64,000 bases of DNA from Adineta vaga. Taxonomy: Eukaryota; Rotifera. Of this stretch, positions 49,311 to 59,701 are shown in pieces (position 1 is the stretch's first letter; each line of letters begins with the position of its first letter). Where the stretch lies: contig CP075496.1 in NCBI GenBank assembly GCA_021613535.1, forward strand, positions 744,001 through 808,000. The letters are read 5' to 3'. Made by a program: the position numbers and the translations under genes. The notes under the pieces are model-generated. The model had not been told where the DNA came from. It searched no databases and saw only the letters and a program-made list of their open reading frames with translations.

Positions 49311-49790
49311 TTAATTTCCACATTGTTCTAAAGCTTCTTTAATTTTAGCAAAATCTGGAACTTTTCCTGCATCACTGAGTATTTCTGCATATTTGATTTG
49401 ACCTTGTTTATTAATAACAAAAGCACTTCGTTTTGTGACACCTTTTAAACCAAATAATGGAAAATCTTCATACAGTGAATCGTATTTTCTCGCAACTTCT
49501 TTGTTAAAATCGGATAATAAATCGAATGGAAGTTTTTGTTCTTCACGAAATTTTCCTAAAGTAAAAAGTGAATCAACTGATATTCCAATAACAGTTGCAT
49601 TTAATTTTTGATATTTGCTAATATCATCACGAGCTGAACATAATTCTGCTGTACAAACACTTGTAAAAGCCAATGGAAAAAATAATACAACAACATTTGA
49701 TTTCGATGTTAAATCTTTGAGTGATACTTCTTTTTGTTCTGTATTATAAAGAGTAAAATCCGGTGCTTGTTGACCAACTTCGACAGACAT
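49311..49790 (-). CDS. Peroxiredoxin, bacterial type, copy 2
   Basis: A single-exon gene of 159 residues, paralogous to the neighbour 380 bp downstream and in the same orientation. It keeps the peroxidatic site FFPLAFTSVCTAELCSARDD, VIGISVDSLFTLGKFREE and FDLLSDFNKEVARKYDSLY. The last of these is coded by almost identical bases in both copies, hinting at recent duplication or gene conversion. Two extra residues (EDFPLFGLKGV versus DELSLGFTGV) separate the copies. It is closer to the bacterial consensus than copy 1. A role in defence against oxidative stress is inferred, which would suit a desiccation-tolerant animal. Confidence 0.88.
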   Translation of the reverse strand: MSVEVGQQAPDFTLYNTEQKEVSLKDLTSKSNVVVLFFPLAFTSVCTAELCSARDDISKYQKLNATVIGISVDSLFTLGKFREEQKLPFDLLSDFNKEVARKYDSLYEDFPLFGLKGVTKRSAFVINKQGQIKYAEILSDAGKVPDFAKIKEALEQCGN

Positions 49791-51081
49791 TATTTAATAA
49801 TATCACTGATATTTTCGTGCAAGTTATCTGAAAATATTAGAAATACTTTTTGAAAAAAGAAAAATTTTGTCAGTTTTGACGGTGAACTTTATAATGAAAA
49901 CGATAAGACAAACTGTCATGTCATTTTCTTTTTACGATACCGATAAGTCTGGATGATATGTAAAAAAAATCTAGAAGAAAGGTCTTATTAAAAAACTAAT
50001 TCTACTATGTTGTCACATGTGCTTCAGTTAACACGCACATATACTTTGTTTTCATACCCATTCTCGACTATTATAATGACAACGACGGGTAAAATAGAAG
50101 AAAAACAAGGACATATAAACATGCACGACTTGTGGACGATTTCGTACTTTGTTTTTCTCTTTCCAATCAGTTAAGATATGAAGAGAAAAAAAAACGACAA
50201 ATCAATAAGTAAGAAATACGAATACGAAGAACTATGGTTTATTTAGTTTGTCATTCAAAGAAATATCTTTTCTGATAAATAAACATAATATGATCTCAAT
50301 AGTATAGAAATCGAAATATGTAATTCAATTCGCAATTATTTCGAATATTGATTACTAATCTTACACGTGAAAATGGATTTTATTATTCATTAAATATTTC
50401 ATGTGATGGAGAAGCAAAAGTTGCTTGCAGAGACGGTTTATCATTAAGAAGAAAAAGATGAAATTTTAAAGCACCAGTAAGTTGAATAATTGAAATTACA
50501 TTGGATATATGATATACGCATCTTCAAAAGCCGAATCAGTTGGCAAATATTAAAATTACTACCGGTTTATGTTAATGTAAGTCATGAAAGTTTGTCTTGA
50601 TTCAATAGTTTATTTATATTGGCACTAATGCACGTCAGAAGAAATATATTAATTGTGAAAACAAAAGTGACTTTATTTATTAGAACGATCTGAAATTATC
50701 CAAGACCAATCAATACTGATGTTAGATCCGATAGGTGCCGAAAACCATAATCTAATACTTCTACAAAGAATGGTCATAAGGTTTATAGTAATTGACATTT
50801 TGCCGACGGAATCCTTTGGGATTCGAACATATGGGTACTTAGCATAAGATTCACATAGACATCTCCATTCAATTATTTTTAATCTTTTTTATATCTCTGC
50901 ATATAGTCTGTCTGTTTAGGTGTTTCATGAATGATAGTACATGTTATATAAATAAACTAAAATTTATATCCTCAAACGACTTTCTACTTTCGACATAAAC
51001 GTGATTACAATAGCAGATTAGAGTAAAATATTTTATTTGAAAATATAGAATACAAATCAATTTATTGAAAAATGGAATATT
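49791..51081. other. Intergenic with transposon remnant and a short coding-like scrap
   Basis: 50699-50830 resembles the left end of the transposon family at 10946 and 21135 (words ACCAATC, GATCCGATAG, ACGGAATCC-TTGGGATTC). 50350-50460 has an open stretch (LTRENGFYYSLNISCDGEAK) ending in TGA, possibly an exon remnant. Nothing else was recognised. Confidence 0.5.
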
Positions 51082-51483
51082 TTAGGAACTTATTTTCTTT
51101 TCTTGAATCGGTTTTTCTAAAATAACCGCACAATTTTCATTCATTTTTTGTTTAATTAAATTATAAACATAAGCAATATCATTGTCATTCATTGTAATTC
51201 CAATGGAAGGCCATTGATTTGCATCTAATAATATATAATATTTTCTTCCCATACGCTTGAAATCACAATGCCACCAAATCGGTGATAATGTCATTCCCCA
51301 TAATTTATAATCGAATATATCAAGATCATCTGTTGAATATAAGTCACATGTACGAATATTTTTATATAGAATTTTTTTCTTTCCAAATGGAAAATAATAT
51401 AAATTGATAGTAAAATAATCAGAATAACATGTAACAAAATTATTCGAATATATCGGAAGATTTGGATCGACAATACTTTTCAT
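51082..51483 (-). CDS. Small conserved-looking protein, PH-like fold possible
   Basis: A single-exon frame of 133 residues with a clear ATG and no TM segment. It is rich in Tyr, Trp and Ile, with a strand-rich pattern (YFTINLYYFPFGKKKILY, ILYKNIRTCDLY) and the block KLWGMTLSPIWWHCDFKR, then GRKYYILLDANQWPSIG, ending in a helix (AYVYNLIKQKM). The pattern of strands followed by one helix is like a PH-type domain, but this is inference. I do not recognise the family. Being intronless amid multi-exon genes, it could be transferred or retrocopied. Confidence 0.65.
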   Translation of the reverse strand: MKSIVDPNLPIYSNNFVTCYSDYFTINLYYFPFGKKKILYKNIRTCDLYSTDDLDIFDYKLWGMTLSPIWWHCDFKRMGRKYYILLDANQWPSIGITMNDNDIAYVYNLIKQKMNENCAVILEKPIQEKKISS

Positions 51484-51932
51484 TTTAGTACGAACTGATA
51501 TTCAACAATTCATTTGACATATAAATAAAAATGCGTAGAATATTTTTATTCTCACTCTTTAAAGATTAAGAAATAGATAAAGTGATTGACGTCATATTGA
51601 TATAATGAGTCACAAAATGTCATTTTATCAATATAAAAGTTCAAAATATACCGAGATTATAACAGTTCATGATTCATTCGTATTTCTCAATATTTGATAC
51701 ATTAATTCATTTCTGTATTAATTCTAACTTTCAATAAAAGATTTCAATAATAGAAAATAATGAATATCATGTTTGAAAGTAATCAAGCGGCATCTATTGT
51801 TAAAGAAAAATTTTTATCTAATCAAAAGTGATTTGTCATTTACCCAAACTAAAAGATCCTGATTTTATTCCACAGTTTTTTCAATGAATTAAAATAATCA
51901 TTTATTTGAAAATTCTACAATTTCTATGAAAA
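51484..51932. other. Intergenic, divergent promoters
   Basis: AT-rich spacer between the minus-strand small ORF and plus-strand NUP88. No motif assigned. Confidence 0.4.
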
Positions 51933-54127
51933 ATGTCATCATCAAACATATTCCGTATACCATTAACATTAGCAAATATTGATGTTTTTACATTTGGAGA
52001 ATCTTCCTTATATGGTTATGATTCATTAAATCATTGTTTAATTGTCTATTCATTAAATGATTTAAACAATTTAACATCTTCACCTATTCATTTACATCTC
52101 TCATCATCACCACCATCTTCAATAAAAAAATTAATTTTAAATCCAAATCAAACAATTCTTGCACTTATTTCTGATAAGACAGCACATTTTGTCTATTTAC
52201 CACAATTAAACAATTCACCTTCGAAAAGTTTGTAGTTTAAATAATCATCTATCTTTGATTTGAATAATTTCTTTAATTTAAAGATACTCGTCTTTGTCTA
52301 TTAAATATTCTTTCACCATTGGATTCGAATTCTTCACAATTAACAAATACTTTAATAGATTTTCTCTGGTTATCACCAAATCATTTCGTTATTGTAAATT
52401 CTTGTCCATCATCCAATGAATGTCATCTTTATCGAATTTGTCCATCAAAACATTCGATTATTGAATATCTTCAAACATTTTCTGTTGGATTATCATTTAG
52501 AGGACAAATTCGTAAAAGTGGAACACCAAATAAAAGTATTTCACTTCAACAACCAGAAAATATCATAAAATTAGATTTAGCAAAACGAAAACAAGATCAA
52601 TTGATATTAATTCTTCTATTTGCTTTAAAAGACAATGGAGATATGTTTCTACTTGAAATTGATGAAAATCAATTAATTAACAAGTCTGTTCATTATTTAT
52701 TTTATCAATAAATGAATAATTATTGATTATTTTTTTCAGTGAAAATTATTTGTATGGAGAATTTATTGGTCCACTTCGAATTCTTCCATCGACTTATAAT
52801 AATTATGGTTCAAATTATCGTCATTCAAAATTTCTTTGTTTATCATGTTCAGAAAATGCTTTAGTTGTCTTTACACCAAATTTAAATGAACTTAATCAAT
52901 GTATTCTTTTAAATCCATCAAATGAAACGTATTGTTTATATACAATTGATTCAATAAATTTACCAAAAACTTCGGAAAAGATTTCATTAATTAAATCGAT
53001 GATTAAAAATCCATTAAATTCTAATATTTATTATATTTCTGATTCATTATCGAATGTTTATTCAATTGAAATTTCATGGATTAATCAAATCGATCAGAAA
53101 TCCAATGAAATTCGTTCAACAAATATTCAATATTTATGTAAATCCGATCATTCAATTGAACAAATTGCTTTAATTCAAAGAAATAATAAAGGACAATGGT
53201 TAGCTATTCTAACAAACACATCACAAAATCAACAAAAAGTTTGAATAATTCGAAATTTCCAAAAAGTAAATCTTTCCTTTTTTAGGAATTAATTCTTCTT
53301 CGTCCAAATTCTTCTTCAATTTCATCAACGAATATTACAGAATCTCATTCTTCATTTGAACCAATTAAAACTAATCAATCAAATTTACCTTCAGAATTTC
53401 TTGAACGAATTCATTCAATTTTACGTCATGATCAAACATTACCTCTGTGACACTTTCATCATCTCAAACAAATATTTCAAATGAAGATTTTCAAAAGAAT
53501 CTTTACAAATTTCTTCAACTTTTTACAGAGGATTATTTAGAAAAACAAGAAAAAGTTCGATTAGAATTACAAAATAAAGAAAAATATTTGAATGATTTTC
53601 AAGAAATTCAATTAATTGCTAAACAAGAATTAGAACAAAAATTTCAACAAATACAAAATACATTTCAAACTTTAACTCAACAATATCAACAAGTAAAATT
53701 TAGTTTTCACTGAAGAATCTCAAAGGAGGAATATATCCGAAAAGTAGACATGATTTTCGAAACACGCGTTTAAACATATCTGACTAATAAAGATTTATAA
53801 ATTTGATTTAAGGAATGTTCTCGTCGAAAAGATTTATCATCAAATGTTGATGATCTATTATCCATAGTTGAACAACATACACCAGTTGTATCAAATGCTG
53901 AAATATTAATGCATCAACAATTAGAACGATATGAAATAGAAATAAATGCTCTTGCATCAAAAATAGAACTTTTACGACCATTTATTTCTCCACAATCATC
54001 ATTAAATTCAACTGGACAAAAAATTGATCAATCAGTAATGAATAATATTCAAGAATTTGTTCAATATTTTCAAAATGAGATTAGTCAAATGAAAGAACAA
54101 TTACATAGAATTGATCAACAAAACTAA
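51933..54127 (+). CDS. NUP88: Nucleoporin Nup88, with a frameshift in exon 4
   Basis: Exons 51933-52227, 52284-52683, 52740-53238, 53286-53692 and 53813-54127 fit in phase up to exon 4. The N-terminal two thirds look like a WD-type beta-propeller (SSIKKLILNPNQTILALIS, ENYLYGEFIGPLRILPS). The C-terminal part is a coiled coil (LQNKEKYLNDFQEIQ, NNIQEFVQYFQNEISQM). The junction ERIHSILRHDQTLP matches the Nup88 linker. Nup88 anchors Nup214/Nup62 on the cytoplasmic face of the pore. In exon 4 the frame reaches TGA at 53448-53450, while the downstream frame is open from 53447 (VTLSSSQTN). One missing base near 53446 would explain it. It is an allele, an error, or a real break. Confidence 0.82.
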
Positions 54128-54271
54128 ACTTACTGTGTCTTCTAAATATGAAAGTCTGATTATTATTTTTTCTTTTGTAAAATAACAGATTTCCTAACAT
54201 TGTCAATTAAAATGAAATTATAACGATAAAAAAAGAAAACAAATCTTGAATAGATAAAGAAAAATAGAATT

Positions 54272-56334
54272 TTAATCATAAAGTCGTTGAAGCCATTGTT
54301 TTTTTCTCAAACCTTCTAATTGTTCTCTATTTTCTTTCACTTCTGGATGATCAGCTGGTACTGATTTCAATAGTTGTTCAATTGATTTCTCAGCACAATT
54401 TATTGCTTCATCTAATCGATTTAATTTTGCATAAGCCGTTGATAAATTAAAATATGAAACAGATATTTTATGATCATTTTCAGGTAAATATTTCAATTCT
54501 AATTGTAATGCTTTTTCATAATTTGGAAGTGCATCTTCTGCTCGATCCATTCTCCAATAAATACAAGCTAAACGATCATAAATCATTGCAAGTGATAAAG
54601 ATTCTCCTAATTGTTGAAGTAATTGAAGTGAACGTTTATAATTAATCAATGCTTGTTCATATTTCTTTTGATCAAGATAAACAGCACCGATATTTCCAGA
54701 ATATGTTGCAATAGCTTCAATATCTGGTGATGAAGATTTCAATTGACATTGTAAAGCTTTTTGATGATAAATTATTGCTTGTTCATGTTCATCATCTTGA
54801 TAAAACATACTTCCAATATTGTTATATGTTGCTGATAACATTGGATGATCTTCAGGAATAAAACTTAGAAAGATTTTTAATGATTGTTCAAATTGAAGAC
54901 GAGCACTTCGATGATCATTTCTTCGATTATCAACACTACCAAGTAAATGATGAATAGCTGCTAATGCAGCTAATAATGTTGGATTATCTTTCATTGAATT
55001 ATCATTAAATAATAATCGAGCGAAATAATCTGCATGTAAATAATCATCATTTGCTAATAAAAGTTTACCGAATTGAATTAAAATAACGGGACTTTCAATT
55101 TTTGTTCTCATTTTAGTTATTAAGTCTTTATATTCTTCATTGACTTCTTTATCAATAGAAATTAAATGAATATTCCAATAAGAATTTTCATTATCAATTT
55201 TAGTTTCTTCAATTGATTCAATATGATAAATATTATCAAATGAAAGTAAGATTTCATATTTTGAATTGGAATAATCAAATTCTTTTAGATAAAAACCATT
55301 TTTTGATTGAATTGTAAACAGTATCGTTTGAAAATTGTTTTTAAATTCAATTGATAATGGTTTATTCATTTGACAACTAAGAAAATTTCCAAATGAAATC
55401 AATCCATCGGAAAGATTTTGTTGAAATAATTCGAATTGATTTGATGAAAGATATTCGATTCGATAAACATGATTTGAAAGGAGATTTTCTTGAATTTGTT
55501 CGTTTAATATTTGTAAAACCCATCGATTTTTATATAAAATATCAATTTCAAATGTTCGTAGAGCTCGATTAATCATTTTCCTTAGAAAAGAATCTTTTCT
55601 AAATAAAGAAAAAAGATTTTTTGGAGAAGAATCATCTTCCAATTGTTCAATAAGATTCATTTGAATTGAATTATGTTTATAATGAAATCGACAATAATCA
55701 AAATATTGTTTTTTTAAATCATCGTCATCATCTTTTCTTAAAAGTGTTTCTTTTAATAATTCTGAATAAATAAATGATTGATTCGATGAAAGAAAATCAA
55801 TTCTTAACAATTCATTATCAATTGAATTCTCTTTTTTCATTTGTTCAATAAGTTCGTTCAAAGAATTATCGGATAAAATATAAGTTGAAGAAAATCTCGT
55901 TAATTCTTTCAGATTTTCATTTGATATTAAAAGAATTCTTTCCAATATTAATGAATTAACAAATAAATCTAATTCTTCAATATCATCAAATGTTTTTATA
56001 AAATTTACAAATGAATTAATTACATTTAATTGATCTTTTAAACCATAAAGAATAACAATAAAATCTTCAACATTACCTTCATATCGTTCTGGTAATGGTT
56101 CACGAATTGTCATTTGAAGAAGACCTTTTCATTTGAAATTAAGTTATTTGATTCATAAATCAATATGAATTACTTACCATTTTGAAGATATTTTAATAAT
56201 GATTGAAAAAATCCTGGAGTATTATTAGTAGTTTCTGTTTTATTTTCATCATTGTCTATTTGTTCGACTTTTTCTATAAAATTAAGAGTATTTCTATCTT
56301 CGCAAAGAAGAAAAATCGGTTCCTGATTTCTCAT
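54272..56334 (-). CDS. ADP-ribosyltransferase-like plus TPR protein
   Basis: Exons 56334-56178 and 56124-54272 give 669 residues. The N-terminal part resembles the first domain of rotifer ART-TPR proteins (VEDFIVILYGLKDQ, then a segment with VNFIKTFDDIEELDLFV). A mono-ADP-ribosyltransferase-like region at about 230-340 shows HVYRIEYLSSNQFE, DGLISFGNFLSC and SKYEILLSF, positions matching the R-S-E triad; the usual ExE is reduced to YxI with a single E, so activity is doubtful. The C-terminal 250 residues are kinesin-light-chain-like TPRs (ATYNNIGSMFYQDDEHEQAI, SGNIGAVYLDQKKYEQALI, YFNLSTAYAKLNRLDEAI). Role unknown; such genes are abundant in bdelloids. Confidence 0.78.
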
Positions 56335-56434
56335 AGTTTTAGAGAGATTCTTTAGTTTTCGTCAACTCTATAAGGAACAGACAGAGTCTTTTGATAGCCG
56401 TCAGAAATTGCTTTCTCTCCTTGCATTTTCGATT

Positions 56435-57838
56435 TTAGTCAATCAACTGATGGTCTTACAAAAGAAAAAACTTACCATTTGATTGTTGTGTATCAAGTTG
56501 TACCATTTGATGTTCTTGTTTAACTTGTATTTCTTTCGTTTCATCAATTTCTAGTAAAATAAATGATCTATAAAATGAAAAGAAGACGTAACTAAAACAT
56601 ACGATCATCCGTATGAGTTTCATCCGATAATTGAGACTAAAGAAAAAAAGTTTTTTTGAATTTTTTTCAATAAAAATATCAACATACACTTGTTGAGTGA
56701 AGAGATGTCTTCACCCTCTTTTCGTATATTTCATCATCATTTTCATCGGAAGAATTTTTTCGTCGTTGACATCTAACAAATTATTCCAAAAAACAAAAAA
56801 TTCAATAAAATCTCTTCTTGAACTCACTTAGAACATGGAATAGCTTTCTCAATTTGTTCAATTGTAAATAAATGACTAAGACGAAATTGATTTCGACTAT
56901 ATTTATATTCACAACAATCTTTAAAATGAATTTCCAAGAAACCATTAACATAGAATTTCACATCAAATGGATAATTAAGAATATGTTGAGATTTAAATGA
57001 AAATCTTTCTAAAAGAATCAAATTGAGCATGAGTTACCTAATTTGAATATAAATGCACATTAACCTATTTCATATTACTTCGAAAATAAATCACGAAACT
57101 TCACCTAGAGTTTTTCTGTAAGAATAGGAATAGTTTGATTTTTTTTTTTAAATCTAAATGTTTGAAAATCATCAGTTCTATTGGAAGTCGAATTAGACAG
57201 ATACTCGAGTTAATAAAGAATAAAAAATTGAATTTACCATTTTTCTTTAAAAATCCTTTATAAACAAGAATTGATCGATGATTTTCATTGATTTTTTGTT
57301 TAATAATAATTTCATCTGTTTTAGTTGATTTTGACGATGAATCTTTTCGATAAATCATCCTTATTTGACATGCTTGATAAATTTTATTCTATATGATTAA
57401 ATAAATTCACAATATATTCGATTCAATTGAAGAAAATTCATTACTTGAAAATTACGACGAAATGTATTTTGCTTTATTTGATCATCATATAACGATAAAA
57501 TATCTTTAAAAATTCGTCGAGATCGTTCATTTTGATAAAATCTTTAAAAACATATTCGATTTATCGTTTTATTATTATTCAATATCAATGAAATAAATAA
57601 CCTTGTTAAAGATTCTTCATTGACGTCATATCTTTCTCGTATTCGTTGTTTACGATTTATCTTTGAATAGCAAGAAAAAAAGAAGATATAATGTTGGAAA
57701 AAAGAATTTCTTCTACCTACAAATGAATTTCTTAATCGTAAATCATTTGATAATCTAAATTAAGAAATTTCAGAAAGTAGAAAAAGAATTTTGAAATACA
57801 AACGGTGATGATATTGAAGATGAATATCGACAATGCAT
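56435..57838 (-). CDS. DUF4590 protein, short ERICH3-like
   Basis: Many short minus-strand exons: start 57838 (MHCRYSSSISS), 57754-57721, 57660-57602, 57541-57446, about 57388-57238, about 57006-56827, about 56772-56695 and about 56552-56475, ending GDHQLID at 56435. The central block RSILVYKGFLKKNGERFSF, YPFDVKFYVNGFLE, DCCEYKYSRNQFRLSHLF and IEKAIPCSKC matches DUF4590 of vertebrate ERICH3 (C1orf173). Vertebrate ERICH3 has a very long Glu-rich tail, while this protein is only about 230 residues with a short acidic segment (SSDENDDEIYEK). Ciliary or synaptic roles are reported for ERICH3; the role here is unknown. Exon edges are approximate. Confidence 0.72.
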
Positions 57839-58446
57839 AATCGTTATCGAAATGTCGTTAGGAGAAGAAGAAAAAAAGAAGCAGAAATTGACGGTTGGTG
57901 GAGAAAAAAGAAATGCTTCGTGTGAATATGTTTTGATGTTAGAAATGAAGTAAAGGAAAAGAAAAGTATGCAAACATTTTCTGTTCTTTTATTAAAAAAA
58001 AACACTTCTTAATTCAAGATTTCAACGAATGACTAAGAGAAATACAAGGAAGAAAGGAAAAGATTATTTTTTTAGAGAATTTTATTCATTTAATAAAGAA
58101 TATTTTCGAATTTTGTTTATATTCGATATATAGTTTTGTTACACTTCATTTTTCTTTTCTCTTTCATTTCATCATGTCATGCGTTTCGTAGTTTAGTCAA
58201 GGAATAAAATGAATACGAAATGCGTTGTATAAAACCTAATAAATAAAGATTAATCATGCGGAACATTTTGCTCTTCTATTTACATTTTTTCTAAAAAAAG
58301 CATCGTGTTTCACTCGAATCTAATGAACGATTGACAGGTAATACATTCAATTATTGAAAAACGAGAAAGAATTCAAATTTCGATTTTAAGGAGGTATATA
58401 GAAGATCTACTTTCATATCATTTGATTCAACTTACACGGATTTAGC
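57839..58446. other. Intergenic between divergent genes
   Basis: AT-rich, no supported gene. Presumed promoters of the DUF4590 gene (minus) and the GT32 gene (plus). Confidence 0.45.
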
Positions 58447-59442
58447 ATGAAAAACGCATTTAGTTTAACTGATAAAATTCGATCAATAGAAAATGTAGAT
58501 AAAGATTTGTTTTATTTCTTTAGAAATTTGATAAACATGGCAAGTTTACGTCGTATTTCATATATTCGTAAACGTTCTTATCGAATTCAAATTTGTTTCT
58601 TATTAATTTGTTTAATTTACTTCATTCAATATATAAAATCTTATAAAAACGATGTTCATTTCTTTGAAGATACTCATTGGTCAAATGTTCCTTTCTATAT
58701 TCGACAAATTCCCAAACAAATAATTCAAACTTCGAAATTTTCTTCTGATATCAATTTCTCTGAGAATTCTTTTATTCGTCTTAATCCAACCTATGATTAT
58801 CTTCATTATAACGATTCTTCTGCTGAACAATTTGTTTTTGAAACGATGCCAAATTTTGTCTATGAAACGTACAAAATCTTACCGAATTCGGTGATGAAAG
58901 CGGATTATTTTCGTTATATAGCTTTACTTGTTAAAGGTGGAATTTATTCTGATATGGACACAATTTGTCTTCGACCCATTGATACATGGACAAAAGCTAT
59001 GGAAATAAATCGATTTGGTTTAATTATTGGAATTGAAGCGGATGCAAATTTTTGGGATATTTTACAAGGAGATTATGTAAGACAAATTCAGTTTGTTCAA
59101 TGGACAATTGTCGCTGCACCTGGACATCCAATACTTTATGAAATTGTGAAAAGAATTGCGGATATGAGTTCGATAATGAAAGATGAGAAATTAAATAATC
59201 GATTGATTTTAGAATGGACTGGACCGGGTATTTGGACGGATGTTATTAAAAATTATTTAGAAATTAAATATAAATTTTCATTGAAACAATTAAAAAATTT
59301 ACAAGAAGAAATTTTAATTGAAAATGACATTTTTATTTTACCAATTACAGGTTTTTCACCAGGTATTAAACGTATGGGTTCAAAATCAATTCATCATTCA
59401 CAAGCGAAAGTTCAACATTTATTTGTTGGAAGTTGGAAATAG
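58447..59442 (+). CDS. OCH1-like GT32 glycosyltransferase, intronless
   Basis: 331 residues in one exon. A type II membrane layout: basic N-terminal tail, anchor about 52-67 (ICFLLICLIYFIQYI), lumenal catalytic domain. GT32 motifs: QIPKQIIQTSK, VMKADYFRYIALLVKGGIYSDMD with the DxD at DMD, and CLRPID. The stretches IVAAPGHPILYEIV and LEWTGPGIWTDVI are typical of fungal OCH1-type alpha-1,6-mannosyltransferases of the Golgi. The initiator could be 58447 or the later Met at about residue 31 (MASLRRISY). Lack of introns and fungal-like motifs suggest horizontal transfer, to be tested by phylogeny. Confidence 0.87.
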   Translation: MKNAFSLTDKIRSIENVDKDLFYFFRNLINMASLRRISYIRKRSYRIQICFLLICLIYFIQYIKSYKNDVHFFEDTHWSNVPFYIRQIPKQIIQTSKFSSDINFSENSFIRLNPTYDYLHYNDSSAEQFVFETMPNFVYETYKILPNSVMKADYFRYIALLVKGGIYSDMDTICLRPIDTWTKAMEINRFGLIIGIEADANFWDILQGDYVRQIQFVQWTIVAAPGHPILYEIVKRIADMSSIMKDEKLNNRLILEWTGPGIWTDVIKNYLEIKYKFSLKQLKNLQEEILIENDIFILPITGFSPGIKRMGSKSIHHSQAKVQHLFVGSWK

Positions 59443-59474
59443 AGAGTGATGTCAGATATCCTACGTTTCGGAGA

Positions 59475-59701
59475 TACAGACACTTACCCAAATAACGACG
59501 TTGAGACTTCTTTGTCGCAGACCGGTGATATCTCTATGAAAACATGGACGAAACTCAACAAAAGAATACATCATTAGAAAGAGCGTCATCGAAAGATTCC
59601 CTGAATATAAAATTATTAGCGATCGATGTTAAAATAGATGAAAGCAAGCAAAAACAAAATGATGTACTCATTTTGCGTCGTTATTTGGGTAAGTGTCTGT
59701 A
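59475..59701. mobile_element. 227-bp MITE with 27-bp perfect inverted ends and TA borders
   Basis: TACAGACACTTACCCAAATA followed by ACGACG at the left is exactly reverse-complemented at the right end, finishing GTGTCTGTA. The TA at each edge fits a Tc1/mariner-type target duplication. The interior of about 175 bp has no coding capacity. It lies 32 bp after the GT32 stop. Confidence 0.85.
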
